Of a DNA stretch of 64,000 nt, positions 33,103-43,113 are shown one piece after another. Within the stretch, counting starts at the first letter, position 1; every line of letters starts with the position of its first letter. The stretch lies in the NCBI RefSeq assembly GCF_021191705.1, contig NZ_JAIWPU010000010.1, forward strand, positions 1 through 64,000, in the 5' to 3' direction. The notes under the pieces were generated by a model, which worked only from the letters and a program-made list of their open reading frames with translations, was not told where the DNA came from and ran no database searches. This DNA comes from Proluteimonas flavola. Lineage in GTDB: Bacteria > Pseudomonadota > Gammaproteobacteria > Xanthomonadales > Xanthomonadaceae. A program made the translations under genes and the position numbers.

Positions 33103-33975
33103 TCAAGTGTCGCTGCCACGTCCCGGCCCGACGTGCGTCCGCACCTCGAACAGTTCGGGGAAGAAGGTCAGTTCCAGCGCCTGCTTGAGGAAGCCGACGC
33201 CGCTCGAACCGCCGGTGCCGCGTTTGAAGCCGATGATGCGCATCACTGTGCGCATGTGGCGGAAGCGCCACAGCTGGAACTGGGTTTCCAGGTCCACCAG
33301 GTCCTCGCACAACGAATACTCGCGCCAATGGCGTTCGGTGTCTTCGTAGATCGATTCGAACACCGGCACGAGGGTCGCGTCGAAGGTGTGCGGCTGGCGC
33401 CACTCGCGCTGCAGATGCCGCGGGTCGACCGGATGGCCCCAGCGGGCGAGATAGCACAGGAATTCGTCGTAAAGGCCCGGTGCATCGAGCACGGCCTGCA
33501 GCGCGGCCTGTCCGTCGGGCTCGTGCGCGAACACGTCGAGCATGGCCGCGTTCTTGTTGCCGAGCAGGAACTCGACGGTGCGGTACTGCAGCGACTGGAA
33601 GCCCGACGAGGGGCCGAGCACGTCGCGGAATTCCATGTATTCGGCCGGCGTCATCGTCTCCAGCACCGACCACTGCTCGGTCAGCTGCCGCAGCACCTGC
33701 TTGCAGCGCGCCAGCACCTTGCGGCAGCGCCACACCTCGTCGCGCTGCAGGTGGCCGATCGCCGCCGACAGCTCGTGGATCAGCAGCTTGAGCCACAGCT
33801 CCGAGACCTGGTGCTGGACGACGAACAGCATCTCGTCGTGATGCGGCGGCTGCGACAGCGGCTGCTGCGCGGCCAGCAGCAGGTCCAGGCGCAGGTAGCC
33901 GCCGTAGGTGATGCGGCCCGACAGGTCGCGGTGGATGCCGTCTTCGAGGGGACGCTGGTTGCGGTCGATCGTCAT
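33103..33975 (-). CDS. kynA: tryptophan 2,3-dioxygenase
   Basis: Start ATG 33975 ([18 protein letters not shown]) matches the N-terminus of Xanthomonas homologues; an in-frame ATG near 34050 would add about 25 poorly conserved residues. The 290-residue heme enzyme oxidises tryptophan to N-formylkynurenine. Motifs: [10 protein letters not shown]-like [55 protein letters not shown], and the heme-ligand region [25 protein letters not shown]. No kynureninase or formamidase neighbours are visible, so the rest of the pathway lies elsewhere. Confidence 0.95.
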   Translation of the reverse strand: MTIDRNQRPLEDGIHRDLSGRITYGGYLRLDLLLAAQQPLSQPPHHDEMLFVVQHQVSELWLKLLIHELSAAIGHLQRDEVWRCRKVLARCKQVLRQLTEQWSVLETMTPAEYMEFRDVLGPSSGFQSLQYRTVEFLLGNKNAAMLDVFAHEPDGQAALQAVLDAPGLYDEFLCYLARWGHPVDPRHLQREWRQPHTFDATLVPVFESIYEDTERHWREYSLCEDLVDLETQFQLWRFRHMRTVMRIIGFKRGTGGSSGVGFLKQALELTFFPELFEVRTHVGPGRGSDT

Positions 33976-34121
33976 CGGCGCAGGGTACCGCAGGCCCTCC
34001 GGCCCCGGGTGCGCTGACGCTGCGCGACCGGAAGTGTCGTCGTGCGTCATGCAATCGCCATCCAACCGCGGCACAATCGGGCGTGGGGCGCTGTCGCCCG
34101 GGGACTCCAGGGGATGTACGC

Positions 34122-37100
34122 ATGACTCGAACGACCCGCCGGCTGCTGTCGGCCTTGTTGCTGTGTTGCGGCGCAGGCGCCGCGCAGGCGGACGTCGTCG
34201 TCAGCCAGGCCTATGGCGGCGGCGGCAACAGCGGTGCGCCCTACAACGCGGACTTCGTCGAACTGTTCAATACCGGCGACCTGCCGGTCCCGCTCGGCGG
34301 CAAGTCGATCCAGTACGCCAGCGCCACCGGCACCGGCAACTTCGGCTCGGGTGCAGGCCAGATCGTGGTCCTGCCGGATGTCGAGATTCCGGCAGGCGGC
34401 TATTTTCTGGTCGGCCTGGCCGGCGGCGCCACCGGCGGTCCGCTGCCGGCGCCCGATGCCAGCGGCACGATCAACATGTCCGGCACGGCCGGCAAGATCG
34501 TCCTGGCCAACACGACGACCAGCCTGGGCTGCAACGGCGGCAGCACCGCCTGCACGCCGGCGCAACTGGCGCTGATCCTCGACCTGGTCGGATTCGGCGG
34601 CGCGAACTTCTTCGAAGGCAGCGCGCCCGCGCCTGCGCCGAGCAACAGCACGTCGATCCTGCGCGCCGGTGACGGCTGCACGGACACCGACGACAATGCC
34701 GCCGACTTCGCGACCGGCGCGCCGGCCCCGCGCAATGCCACCAGCATTCCGAACATCTGCAGCGGTGGCGGCACGCTCTATCTGAGCGTCACCGACGCCA
34801 GCGGCGCCGAGGGCGACAGCGGCACCACGCCATTCTTCGTGACCGTGTCGCTGAACCAGCCGGCCGGCCCCGAGGGCGTCAGCTTCACCTACACGACCGC
34901 CGACGGCACCGCGACCGTCGCCGGCAACGACTACATCGCCCGCTCCGGCACGATCAGCTTCGACGAAGGCCAGCGCGAACTGACGCTGAGCGTCGATGTC
35001 GTGGGCGACGAGACCGTCGAACCGGATGAGGTGTTCTACATCAACCTGAGCGAGGTCTCCGGCGCCGAAGTGGCCAAGGGGCAGGCCGTCGTGACGATCC
35101 TCAACGACGACGTGACCACGCTGCCGATCCACGCGATCCAGGGCAGCGGCGAGCGTTCGCCGGTCGAGGGCCAGCCGGTCGCGACCACGGGCATCGTCAT
35201 CGGCCGCAAGAACAACGGCTTCTTCATCCAGACCCCGGACGGCGAGGACGACGGCGATCCGGCGACATCGGAAGGCCTGTTCGTCTTCACCAGCAGTCCG
35301 CCGTCGGCCGATGTCGAGGCCGGCAACAAGGTGCTGGTGCAGGGCACGGTGAGCGAATACGTGCCGACTGCCGATCCGCTGCAGCTGCCGCTGACCCAGA
35401 TCACCAATGCCTCGGTGGTCAGGCTGTCGGAAGGGCACGCCCTGCCCGCGGCGATCGTGCTCAACAACGACATGCCCAATGCCACCGGCGGCCTCGGGCA
35501 GCTGGAACATCTGGAGGGCATGCGCGTCACTGCGCCGAGCTTCACGGTGGTCGCGCCGACCACGGGCAACACCAACGAAACGCAGGCGACGGGCAGCAGC
35601 AACGGTCGTTTCGCCGTGGTCGTCACCGGCACGGCGCGTCCGTTCCGCGAGTCGGGCATCCAGATTCCGGATCCCGATCCGCTGGGCAGCAGCGCGCCCA
35701 ACATTCCGCGCTGGGACTACAACCCCGAACTGATCGCGGTCAACAGCACCACGATCGGCGCGCCGACCGCCGATCTCGCGGCCGGTTGCCGCATCACCGA
35801 TGGTTCGCTGACCGGTCCGCTCGACTACACCTTCCGCCGCTACACGATCTATCCGGAAGGCGCGCTCACCAGCGACTGCACGGGTGCCGGCGAACCGCGT
35901 CCGTCGATGCTGCCGGGTCCCGATCACGTGACCTTCGCGACCTACAACCTGCAGCGCTTCTTCGACACGGTGAACGACGGCAACAGCGGTCCGACGCTGA
36001 CCGCCGATGCCCTGGAGCGTCGCCTGTCGAAGGCTTCGATCGGCATCCGCGCATACCTGCATACCCCGGACGTGGTCGGCGTCACCGAGGTCGAGAACCT
36101 GCCGGTGCTGCAGACGCTGGCCAGCCGCATCAACGCCGATGCGGTGGCGGCCGGCCAGCCGGATCCGGGCTACGTCGCGTATCTGGAAGAAGGCTTCGAC
36201 GTCGGTGGGATCGACGTCGGCTTCCTGGTCAAGACCGCTGCGGTCGGCAGCGTCCCCCGCATCGCGGTGGCGGCGGTGAAGCAGGAGGGCGTCGACGAGG
36301 TCCTGCACAACCCGAACGGTTCGACCAGCGTGCTCAACGACCGTCCGCCACTGGTGCTCGAAGCCGTGGCGCACTTCGCCGATGGCCGCAGCTATCCGTT
36401 CACCGCGATCGTCGTGCACCAGCGCTCGCTGAGCGGGATCGAGGCCGACACCGCCGGCAGCAACGGCTGGGCCACGGGTGGTCAGCGCGTGCGCGACAAG
36501 CGCCAGAAGCAGGCCGAGTATCTCGCCACGCTGATCGACGGCATGCAGAAGGACGATCCGGCGCGCCAGATCGTGGTGCTCGGCGACTTCAACGCGTTCG
36601 AGTTCAACGACGGCTATGTCGACGCGATGGGCACGGTCACCGGCCTGCCTTCGCCCGATGGCGAGACCGCGGTCGACAACGACGGCGCCGTGCTGATCGC
36701 ACCGTCGCTGCTCAACATGACCCTGGAAGCGGCGAACGAGGAGCGCTATTCCTTCGTCTTCGACTACCAGGCGCAGTCGCTCGACCATGTGCTGGTCAAC
36801 CAGGCGGTCGTCGATTCGCCGCTGGTCGTCGGCCTCGACATCAGCCACGCGCGCATCAACGCCGACTTTCCCGAAGTCGCGCGCAACGATGCGGCCACGC
36901 CGACGCGCCTGTCCGACCACGACCCGACGGTACTGCTGGTGCGCCTGCAGCCGGCGACGGTCGCCGACCTCGGCATTACGGTCGCGGCCGCGAATGCGGA
37001 CGTGTTCGCCGGCGACACGCTCGCGTTCACCGCGACCCTGGTCAACGCGGGCCCCGATGCCGCGCAGTTCCCGGGCTTCGGCGCGGTGCTGGATGCGGCG

Positions 37101-37682
37101 CTCGACGATCTGCTGGTCGCGCCGCCGGCCGACTGGAGCTGCGATGCGCCGGCGGTGGCCGACGGCAGGACCACGCTGTCGTGCAGCAGCGAGACGCTAG
37201 CGAATGCAGGCGAGGCGGTGTTCGCCCTGTCGGCGGTCGCGCCCGAGGCCCTGATCGACGGGACCGTGACGCTGACCGTCGCCGCGACCTCGCAGACGCA
37301 GGACCCGGACGCGGCCAATGACAGCGCCGTCGTCGCGGTGTCCATCGTCGAGGATCCGGCCACGGCCGCGCAGCCGCTGGTCAATGGCGTGCAGCTCGGC
37401 GGCATCGAAGGCGCGGCGGGCGAGTCGCGCCTGTTCCGCATCGACGTGCCGGCCGGTGCGCGCAACCTGCGCATCCTCACCGCCGGCGGGACCGGTGACG
37501 TGTCGCTCTACGCCAGTCGCGACGTGCTGCCGACGGTCGACGCCTGGCAGTTGCGCTCGCAGCGTCCGGGCAACAATGAAACCGTGACGCTCGCGTCGCC
37601 GCAGGCGGGCACGTGGTACGTGCGCGTCGTCGGCGAACGCGCCTTCGGTCGCCTGACGGTGCGGGCGAGCTACACGCCCTGA
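34122..37682 (+). CDS. large secreted ExeM-like nuclease with LTD, Calx-beta and PPC domains
   Basis: A 1,186-residue exported protein. Signal peptide [23 protein letters not shown]. Domains in order: a lamin-tail domain (residues 24-200, [26 protein letters not shown]), Calx-beta (about 225-325, [25 protein letters not shown]), an OB-like region, the endonuclease/exonuclease/phosphatase core (about 600-945, [62 protein letters not shown]-type end), a DUF11-like repeat and a terminal pre-peptidase C domain. It most likely degrades extracellular DNA, as ExeM does in biofilms. It is divergent from kynA and ends in a hairpin. Confidence 0.9.
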   Translation: MTRTTRRLLSALLLCCGAGAAQADVVVSQAYGGGGNSGAPYNADFVELFNTGDLPVPLGGKSIQYASATGTGNFGSGAGQIVVLPDVEIPAGGYFLVGLAGGATGGPLPAPDASGTINMSGTAGKIVLANTTTSLGCNGGSTACTPAQLALILDLVGFGGANFFEGSAPAPAPSNSTSILRAGDGCTDTDDNAADFATGAPAPRNATSIPNICSGGGTLYLSVTDASGAEGDSGTTPFFVTVSLNQPAGPEGVSFTYTTADGTATVAGNDYIARSGTISFDEGQRELTLSVDVVGDETVEPDEVFYINLSEVSGAEVAKGQAVVTILNDDVTTLPIHAIQGSGERSPVEGQPVATTGIVIGRKNNGFFIQTPDGEDDGDPATSEGLFVFTSSPPSADVEAGNKVLVQGTVSEYVPTADPLQLPLTQITNASVVRLSEGHALPAAIVLNNDMPNATGGLGQLEHLEGMRVTAPSFTVVAPTTGNTNETQATGSSNGRFAVVVTGTARPFRESGIQIPDPDPLGSSAPNIPRWDYNPELIAVNSTTIGAPTADLAAGCRITDGSLTGPLDYTFRRYTIYPEGALTSDCTGAGEPRPSMLPGPDHVTFATYNLQRFFDTVNDGNSGPTLTADALERRLSKASIGIRAYLHTPDVVGVTEVENLPVLQTLASRINADAVAAGQPDPGYVAYLEEGFDVGGIDVGFLVKTAAVGSVPRIAVAAVKQEGVDEVLHNPNGSTSVLNDRPPLVLEAVAHFADGRSYPFTAIVVHQRSLSGIEADTAGSNGWATGGQRVRDKRQKQAEYLATLIDGMQKDDPARQIVVLGDFNAFEFNDGYVDAMGTVTGLPSPDGETAVDNDGAVLIAPSLLNMTLEAANEERYSFVFDYQAQSLDHVLVNQAVVDSPLVVGLDISHARINADFPEVARNDAATPTRLSDHDPTVLLVRLQPATVADLGITVAAANADVFAGDTLAFTATLVNAGPDAAQFPGFGAVLDAALDDLLVAPPADWSCDAPAVADGRTTLSCSSETLANAGEAVFALSAVAPEALIDGTVTLTVAATSQTQDPDAANDSAVVAVSIVEDPATAAQPLVNGVQLGGIEGAAGESRLFRIDVPAGARNLRILTAGGTGDVSLYASRDVLPTVDAWQLRSQRPGNNETVTLASPQAGTWYVRVVGERAFGRLTVRASYTP

Positions 37683-37707
37683 GCGTTGCCGCAGGTTCGA
37701 CGGCAAA

Positions 37708-37726
37708 CCCCGGCCACGTGCCGGGG
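37708..37726 (+). terminator. probable terminator after the nuclease gene
   Basis: Inverted repeat CCCCGGC-N5-GCCGGGG lies 26 bases after the nuclease stop and is followed by a weakly T-containing stretch (GGTCTTCGTT). It fits a Rho-independent terminator, with a poor U tract. Confidence 0.5.
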
Positions 37727-37812
37727 GGTCTTCGTTGCGGGGCCGCGTGCCGGGCACCGCGCGGCGCCCGGCTGCTAGGATGCGGGGCTGACGAAACAGG
37801 GGACGACACCGC

Positions 37813-39393
37813 ATGAGCCAGCCTTCTCCGGACACCGCAGCGCCACGCGGCGCCATCGCCCGGTTCCTCGACACGGTCGAGCGCGTGGGCAACAAGCTGC
37901 CGGATCCGGCGATGCTGTTCCTGCTGCTGATGCTCGCGGTGTGGGCGCTGTCGTGGGCCCTGTCGGGCGTCGATTTCCAGGCGATCGATCCGCGCACCGG
38001 CACGCCGATCCAGGTGGTCAACCAGCTCTCGGGCGAATCGCTGACCGCCTTCATGGCGAACATGGTGCGCGTGTTCCTCGGCTTCGCGCCGCTGGGCGTG
38101 GTGCTGGTGGCGATGCTGGGCCTGGGCGTCGCCGAGCACACCGGCTTCATCAACGCCGGCCTGCGCCGCGTGCTGTCGGTGACGCCGAAGCAGCTGCTCA
38201 CCCCGGCGCTGGTCGCGGTCGCCGTGCTGAGCCATGTCGCGGTCGATGCCGGCTACGTGCTGGTGATTCCGCTGGGCGGGGTGATCTTCTACGCCGCCGG
38301 CCGGCATCCGCTGGCGGGTATCGCGGCCGCGTTCTGCGGCGTGTCGGGGGGGTTCTCGGCGACGCTGCTGGTGCCCTCGTCGCTCGATCCGCTGCTCGCC
38401 GGCTTCACCCAGGAGGCGGGCCGCATCCTCGACCCGGCACTGATCGTCAATCCGCTCAACAACTGGATCTTCACCAGCGCATCGAGCCTGCTGATCATCG
38501 CGATCGGCTGGTTCGTCACCGACCGCATCGTCGAGCCGCGGCTCCAGCGCACGGTTGTCGACGGCGACCCGGCGAACCTGCCGAAGATGGACGCACTCAG
38601 CGCCGCCGAGAAGCGCGGCCTGCTCTGGGCAGTCGTCGCGATGCTGGTCGCCGCCGCGCTGTTCGCGTTGACGCTGATGCCCGAAACCTCGCCCTGGCGC
38701 GCGCCTGCCGAGGCCGTGCCCGAGGGCAGCCATCCGCTGCTGGTCGCCGCCGCGCCGGTGATGCAGTCGATCGTCGCGCTGATCTTCGTGCTGTTCCTGC
38801 TGCCGGGCGTCGTCTACGGCTACATCGCCGGCACCGTGAAAACGCATCGCGACATCATCGCGGCGATGACGAAGTCGATGAGCGGCATGGGCTACTACAT
38901 CGTCATCGCATTCTTCATCGCGCAGTTCCTGGCCGGCTTCAACGGCTCGGGCCTCGGCACGCTGATGGCGGTCGAAGGCGCCGATTTCCTCAAGGGGCTC
39001 GGCCTGCCGATGTGGCTGACGATCATCGGCCTGATCCTGATGACCGGCATCGTGAACCTGTTCATCGGCTCGGCCTCGGCGAAGTGGGCACTGCTCGCGC
39101 CGATCATGGTGCCGCTGATGATGCAGCTCGGCGTCTCGCCGGACCTGACCCAGGCGGCGTACCGCGTTGGCGATTCGATGACCACGATCCTGACGCCGCT
39201 GATGCCGTATTTCCCGCTGATCGTGGTGTTCTGCCAGCGCTACGTGACTTCGGCCGGCATTGGTACGCTGGTGTCGATCATGATTCCGTACTCGATCGCG
39301 CTGTCGATCCTGTGGACGCTGTTCCTGCTGGCATTCTGGGGCCTGGGCATTCCGCTGGGCGTCGGCGCGAGCTACGTCTATCCGGCAGGCTGA
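37813..39393 (+). CDS. AbgT-family transporter
   Basis: A 526-residue membrane protein of the AbgT family, whose members take up p-aminobenzoyl-glutamate or, in some bacteria, expel sulfonamides. Characteristic segments: RVGNKLPDPAMLFLLLML, GFAPLGVVLVAMLGLGVAEHTGFINAGLRR, SHVAVDAGYVLVIPLGGVIF, GGFSATLLVPSSLDPLLAG and MTGIVNLFIGSASAKWALLAPIMVPLM. The two HP hairpins and about nine to eleven membrane helices are readable. No folate gene or peptidase accompanies it, so direction of transport is unknown. It stands in its own unit. Confidence 0.9.
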   Translation: MSQPSPDTAAPRGAIARFLDTVERVGNKLPDPAMLFLLLMLAVWALSWALSGVDFQAIDPRTGTPIQVVNQLSGESLTAFMANMVRVFLGFAPLGVVLVAMLGLGVAEHTGFINAGLRRVLSVTPKQLLTPALVAVAVLSHVAVDAGYVLVIPLGGVIFYAAGRHPLAGIAAAFCGVSGGFSATLLVPSSLDPLLAGFTQEAGRILDPALIVNPLNNWIFTSASSLLIIAIGWFVTDRIVEPRLQRTVVDGDPANLPKMDALSAAEKRGLLWAVVAMLVAAALFALTLMPETSPWRAPAEAVPEGSHPLLVAAAPVMQSIVALIFVLFLLPGVVYGYIAGTVKTHRDIIAAMTKSMSGMGYYIVIAFFIAQFLAGFNGSGLGTLMAVEGADFLKGLGLPMWLTIIGLILMTGIVNLFIGSASAKWALLAPIMVPLMMQLGVSPDLTQAAYRVGDSMTTILTPLMPYFPLIVVFCQRYVTSAGIGTLVSIMIPYSIALSILWTLFLLAFWGLGIPLGVGASYVYPAG

Positions 39394-39547
39394 ATACGCA
39401 GCTGTAACACGTCGCGCTACCGCGGGTACGCGCGAGGTGGGCTCGGGGGTGGCAATGGTCACTTTCCATGTGGTCCGGGCGCCGCTAAGTTAGCGCGTCG
39501 CCCGGGACCATCCCGGGGCGCTCGATCACCGTCAGGAGTCGCCTTAC

Positions 39548-41128
39548 GTGTCAATGAATCCCTACGCCGCCGAGGAACAGAAGACCATCCTCGGGCATCC
39601 GCGCGGCCTGTTCGTGCTGTTCTTCGCCGAAATGTGGGAGCGGTTCTCCTACTACGGCATGCGCGCGCTGCTGATCTTCTATCTCGTGAAGCACTGGATG
39701 TTCTCCGACCAAGACGCGTCGGTGATCTATGGCGCCTACACCGCGCTGGTGTATATCGCCCCGGTGGTCGGCGGCTATCTGGCCGACCGCTACCTGGGCC
39801 AGCGCAAGGCGGTGCTCTACGGCGCGGTGCTGCTGACGTTCGGCCACTTCCTGATGGCGTTCGAAGGTGACGGCGGCCAGAGCGCAGCCGAGATCAATCT
39901 CTTCTGGCTGGCGCTGTCCTTCATCATCGTGGGCTCGGGCTTCCTGAAGGCCAACATCTCGGTGATGGTCGGCCAGCTGTATCCGCGTACCGACATCCGT
40001 CGCGATCCGGCGTACACGATCTTCTACATGGGCATCAATCTGGGTGCGGCGCTCGGTGCACTCATCGCCGGCTACCTGGGTGAGACCTACGGCTGGGCCT
40101 GGGGCTTCGGCGCGGCCGGCGTCGGCATGCTGCTGGGACTGGTCGTGTTCGTGCTCGGCAAGCCGCTGTTGATGGGCCGTGGCGAATCGCGCGATCCCGC
40201 GCGTCTGGCACAGCCGGTCATGGGCCTGCGCTTCGAATGGCTGCTCTACCTGCTGGGCATTGCGGCCGTGGGTGTGGTCTGGTTCCTGATCCAGCACCAG
40301 AAGATGGTCGGTTACCTGCTCGGTATCTCGGGCGCGCTGCTGATCGGCTACGTGATGTTCTTCGCGGTGTTCAAGCTCGATCGTGAAGCACGCAACCGCA
40401 TCATCGCCGCGTTGATCCTCATCGTCGGCTCGATCCTTTTCTGGTCGCTGTTCGAGCAGGCAGGCGCGTCGCTGAACCTGTTCACCGACCGCTCCGTCGA
40501 CCGGCACGTGTTCGGTTGGGAAATCAAGGCGTCGATGTTCCAGTCGCTGAACTCGCTCTACATCATCATCCTCGCCCCCGTGTTCGCGATCCTCTGGTTG
40601 TGGCTGGCCAAGCGCGGCTGGGAGCCGTCGACGCCGGCGAAGTTCTCGATCGGCGTGATGCTGGTCGGTGCAGGCTTCCTCGTGCTGGTGGCCGGCGCGA
40701 ACACGACCGGCAGCGCGGCGACGTCCGTGCTCTTCATCTTCCTGATCTACCTGCTGCACACGATGGGCGAACTGTGCCTGTCGCCGGTGGGGCTGTCGGC
40801 GATGAACCGGCTGGCGCCGGCGCACATGGCGAGCCTGATCATGGGCTCGTGGTTCTTCGCGTCGGCCACGGGCAACTTCGCTGCCGGTCTGATCTCGGCG
40901 GCGACCGGTGGCGAAGGCGGCGGTGTGGCGCGCGTCATGGAGGTCTACTCCAACGTCGGCTGGCTGGCGGTCGGTGTCGGCATCCTGATGCTGCTGGTGT
41001 CTCCGTTGATCCGTCGCCTGATGCATCTCGACACGCTCCAGGACGACGAGCCGTCTCTCGCGGGCCAGGACGGGATCGGTGAGCCGATCGCGGCGGGCAC
41101 CCGGCTGGACGAGGAACGCCGTCCCTGA
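39548..41128 (+). CDS. POT/PTR-family proton-coupled peptide transporter
   Basis: A 526-residue MFS peptide symporter of the DtpT type. The family signature is FFAEMWERFSYYGMRALLIFYLV (E-x-x-E-R-F-x-Y-Y-G), followed by YGAYTALVYIAPVVGGYLADRYLGQRKAV and the central FYMGINLGAALGALIAGYLGE. Fourteen helices are expected. The start is probably GTG 39548 with AGGAG upstream; ATG 39554 is an alternative. It imports di- and tripeptides with protons. A strong terminator follows. There is an imperfect hairpin in the 5' leader (39470-39510), of unclear role. Confidence 0.93.
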   Translation: MSMNPYAAEEQKTILGHPRGLFVLFFAEMWERFSYYGMRALLIFYLVKHWMFSDQDASVIYGAYTALVYIAPVVGGYLADRYLGQRKAVLYGAVLLTFGHFLMAFEGDGGQSAAEINLFWLALSFIIVGSGFLKANISVMVGQLYPRTDIRRDPAYTIFYMGINLGAALGALIAGYLGETYGWAWGFGAAGVGMLLGLVVFVLGKPLLMGRGESRDPARLAQPVMGLRFEWLLYLLGIAAVGVVWFLIQHQKMVGYLLGISGALLIGYVMFFAVFKLDREARNRIIAALILIVGSILFWSLFEQAGASLNLFTDRSVDRHVFGWEIKASMFQSLNSLYIIILAPVFAILWLWLAKRGWEPSTPAKFSIGVMLVGAGFLVLVAGANTTGSAATSVLFIFLIYLLHTMGELCLSPVGLSAMNRLAPAHMASLIMGSWFFASATGNFAAGLISAATGGEGGGVARVMEVYSNVGWLAVGVGILMLLVSPLIRRLMHLDTLQDDEPSLAGQDGIGEPIAAGTRLDEERRP

Positions 41129-41147
41129 CCGGAGAGGTTTCCGGACA

Positions 41148-41177
41148 CGAAAACAGCGCCCTCGGGCGCTGTTTTCG
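41148..41177 (+). terminator. Rho-independent terminator after the peptide transporter
   Basis: Perfect 14-bp inverted repeat (CGAAAACAGCGCCC with its complement) with a two-base loop, A-rich on the left and TTTT on the right arm. It serves this gene and the convergent marR gene. Confidence 0.9.
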
Positions 41178-41216
41178 TTTGTGGGGATCGCTGGCGCGAA
41201 CGCGCCGCGCGCGGGC

Positions 41217-41717
41217 TCAATCCTTCAGCGGCGCTTCGAGCTTGGCCATGATCGCGGCGAACGTCTCGCGCTCGGCTTCGTCCAGCGGCGCCAGCACGTT
41301 GCGCTGGTACTCCAGCGCCAGCGGCACGACGACATCGTAGACCGCGTAGCCGGCCTCGCTGAGTTCCAGCACCGAACGGCGGCGGTCGCTGTCGTGCATC
41401 TCGCGTTCGATCAGCGCCCGCTCGAGCAGGCGCGCGACCGCGCGGCTCACCGCCACCTTGTCCATCGCGGTGCGCTCGGCCACCCCGTTCGCCGACAGGC
41501 CCGGATAGCGCCCCAGCACCGCGATCACCCGCCATTCGGTCACGCTGATCCCGAACCGCTCGCTGTAGATGTCGGCCAGTCCGCGGCTGATGCGGTTGGT
41601 CAGCACGCTCAGCCGGTACGGCAGGAACTGCTCGAGATCGAGGCGGTGATGCCCGTGGCCGTCGTGGGCGTCGGCGGGGTCGGACAGGGCAGCAGGAGAG
41701 GCCGCGGGTCGATTCAT
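41217..41717 (-). CDS. MarR-family regulator, probable repressor of tyrosine degradation
   Basis: From ATG 41717 the protein has 166 residues. The MarR winged helix is clear: FLPYRLSVLTNRISRGLADIYSERFGISVTEWRVIAVL, recognition region ANGVAERTAMDKVAVSRAVARLLERALIER, and the wing DSDRRRSVLELSEAG. It is divergent from hppD with under 100 bases between starts, which are AT-richer than the surroundings and hold an imperfect dyad around 41741-41754. This is the classic position for a regulator responding to homogentisate or hydroxyphenylpyruvate. The inducer is inferred. Confidence 0.85.
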   Translation of the reverse strand: MNRPAASPAALSDPADAHDGHGHHRLDLEQFLPYRLSVLTNRISRGLADIYSERFGISVTEWRVIAVLGRYPGLSANGVAERTAMDKVAVSRAVARLLERALIEREMHDSDRRRSVLELSEAGYAVYDVVVPLALEYQRNVLAPLDEAERETFAAIMAKLEAPLKD

Positions 41718-41814
41718 GGTGCGATGCGCCTTGCAATTAGGTTGCATGCGTAACTATAAAGGACGGTCTGAAGCCGTGCCCGTTCCGGCCGGCCCCATCG
41801 CGATGGAGTATCCC

Positions 41815-42921
41815 ATGAGCGCTCACGCACACACCGCCCCCAACCTCGGCATGCAAGTGACCACGTTCGAGAACCCGATGGGCATCGACGGCTTCGAGTT
41901 CGTCGAGTTCGCCGCGCCCGCGGGCCAGGCGGATTTCATGCACGCCTACTTCCGCAACATGGGCTTCACTGCGGTGCTCAGGCACAGGACGCGGGCGATC
42001 ACCGTGTACCGGCAGGGCGGGGTGAACTTCCTGCTCAACGAAGATCCTGATTCCTTCGCCGCAGATTTCGCCAAGGCGCACGGCCCGTCGGCCTGCGGCT
42101 TCGCGATCCGCTTCAGGCAGCCGGCCGACGCGGTCTACGGCAAGGTGCTGGGCAATGGCGGCGAGGCGATCGGCGCGCGCGAATCGAGCAAGGCCGTCGA
42201 TGCACCGGTGGTCAAGGGCATCGGCGACTGCATGCTGTATCTGGTCGATCGCTACGGCGCGTCGGGTTCGATCTACGGCGACGACTATGTCGAGATCGAT
42301 GGCGCCGACCAGAACCCGGCCGGGTTCGGCCTGACCTTCATCGACCATCTCACGCACAACCTCTACTTCGGCAACATGCAGAAGTGGTCGGATTACTACG
42401 AGACGCTGTTCAACTTCCGCGAGATCCGCTACTTCGACATCAAGGGCGCCAAGACCGGCCTGAAGTCGAAGGCGATGACCGCGCCGGACGGCATCGTGCG
42501 CATTCCGCTCAACGAGTCGAACGACCCGAAGTCGCAGATCAACGAATACCTCGAGGCCTACAAGGGCGAGGGCATCCAGCACATCGCCTGCTTCACCGAC
42601 GACATCTACGGCTCGATCGAGCAGATGCGCGCGAAGGGCATCGATTTTCTCGATACGCCGGACACCTACTTCGACGTCATCGACCAGCGCATCCCCGACC
42701 ATGGCGAGGATGTCGCGCGCCTGCGGAAGAACAAGATCCTCATCGACGCCGATCCGGAGACCAAGCAGCGCAAGCTGCTGCAGATCTTCACCAAGAACGC
42801 GTTCGGCCCGATCTTCTTCGAGATCATCCAGCGCAAGGGCAACGAAGGCTTCGGCGAAGGCAACTTCCAGGCGCTGTTCGAGAGCATCGAGCGCGACCAG
42901 ATGCAGCGCGGCGTTCTGTAA
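41815..42921 (+). CDS. hppD: 4-hydroxyphenylpyruvate dioxygenase
   Basis: A 368-residue non-heme iron enzyme converting 4-hydroxyphenylpyruvate to homogentisate. The iron ligands are in FIDHLTHNLYFGN (His), GEGIQHIACFTDDIY (His) and FGPIFFEIIQRKGNEGFGEGNF (Glu). The N-terminal domain (GFEFVEFAAPAGQADFMHAYFRNMGF) is complete. Start ATG 41815 with GGAG upstream. A later start than the first in-frame ATG is chosen to match family N-termini. It is followed by hmgA, the next enzyme, with a REP palindrome in the 192-base gap. Confidence 0.95.
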   Translation: MSAHAHTAPNLGMQVTTFENPMGIDGFEFVEFAAPAGQADFMHAYFRNMGFTAVLRHRTRAITVYRQGGVNFLLNEDPDSFAADFAKAHGPSACGFAIRFRQPADAVYGKVLGNGGEAIGARESSKAVDAPVVKGIGDCMLYLVDRYGASGSIYGDDYVEIDGADQNPAGFGLTFIDHLTHNLYFGNMQKWSDYYETLFNFREIRYFDIKGAKTGLKSKAMTAPDGIVRIPLNESNDPKSQINEYLEAYKGEGIQHIACFTDDIYGSIEQMRAKGIDFLDTPDTYFDVIDQRIPDHGEDVARLRKNKILIDADPETKQRKLLQIFTKNAFGPIFFEIIQRKGNEGFGEGNFQALFESIERDQMQRGVL

Positions 42922-42980
42922 GGCGGTTTTCGGCCGCGGATCTGCGCGGATGAACGTGGATCAGGAGCGGAGCAGTGATC

Positions 42981-43006
42981 GTCATTCCCGCACTCGCGGG
43001 AATGAC
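42981..43006. repeat. REP-type palindrome GTCATTCCCGC
   Basis: Perfect 11-bp inverted repeat GTCATTCCCGC-ACTC-GCGGGAATGAC between hppD and hmgA. The same sequence, with loop TTTC, recurs at 61247-61272, so it is a dispersed REP element rather than a gene-specific hairpin. Confidence 0.85.
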
Positions 43007-43113
43007 GGGAAGGGAAGTAATGGATCACGACCTGCGGATGCAGAGAAGCGACCTCTTTGATTCCGCCTTGATCCGCGCCAATCCGCGGCAAAAAATTCTC
43101 TCCAGGTGAAGCC

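Noticed and set aside
34047-36920. A 957-codon minus-strand frame across the nuclease gene
   Set aside because: Same high-GC shadow effect; the plus strand has clear domains.
42922-43113. A regulatory RNA between hppD and hmgA
   Set aside because: The only structured element is the REP palindrome, which recurs elsewhere in the window.
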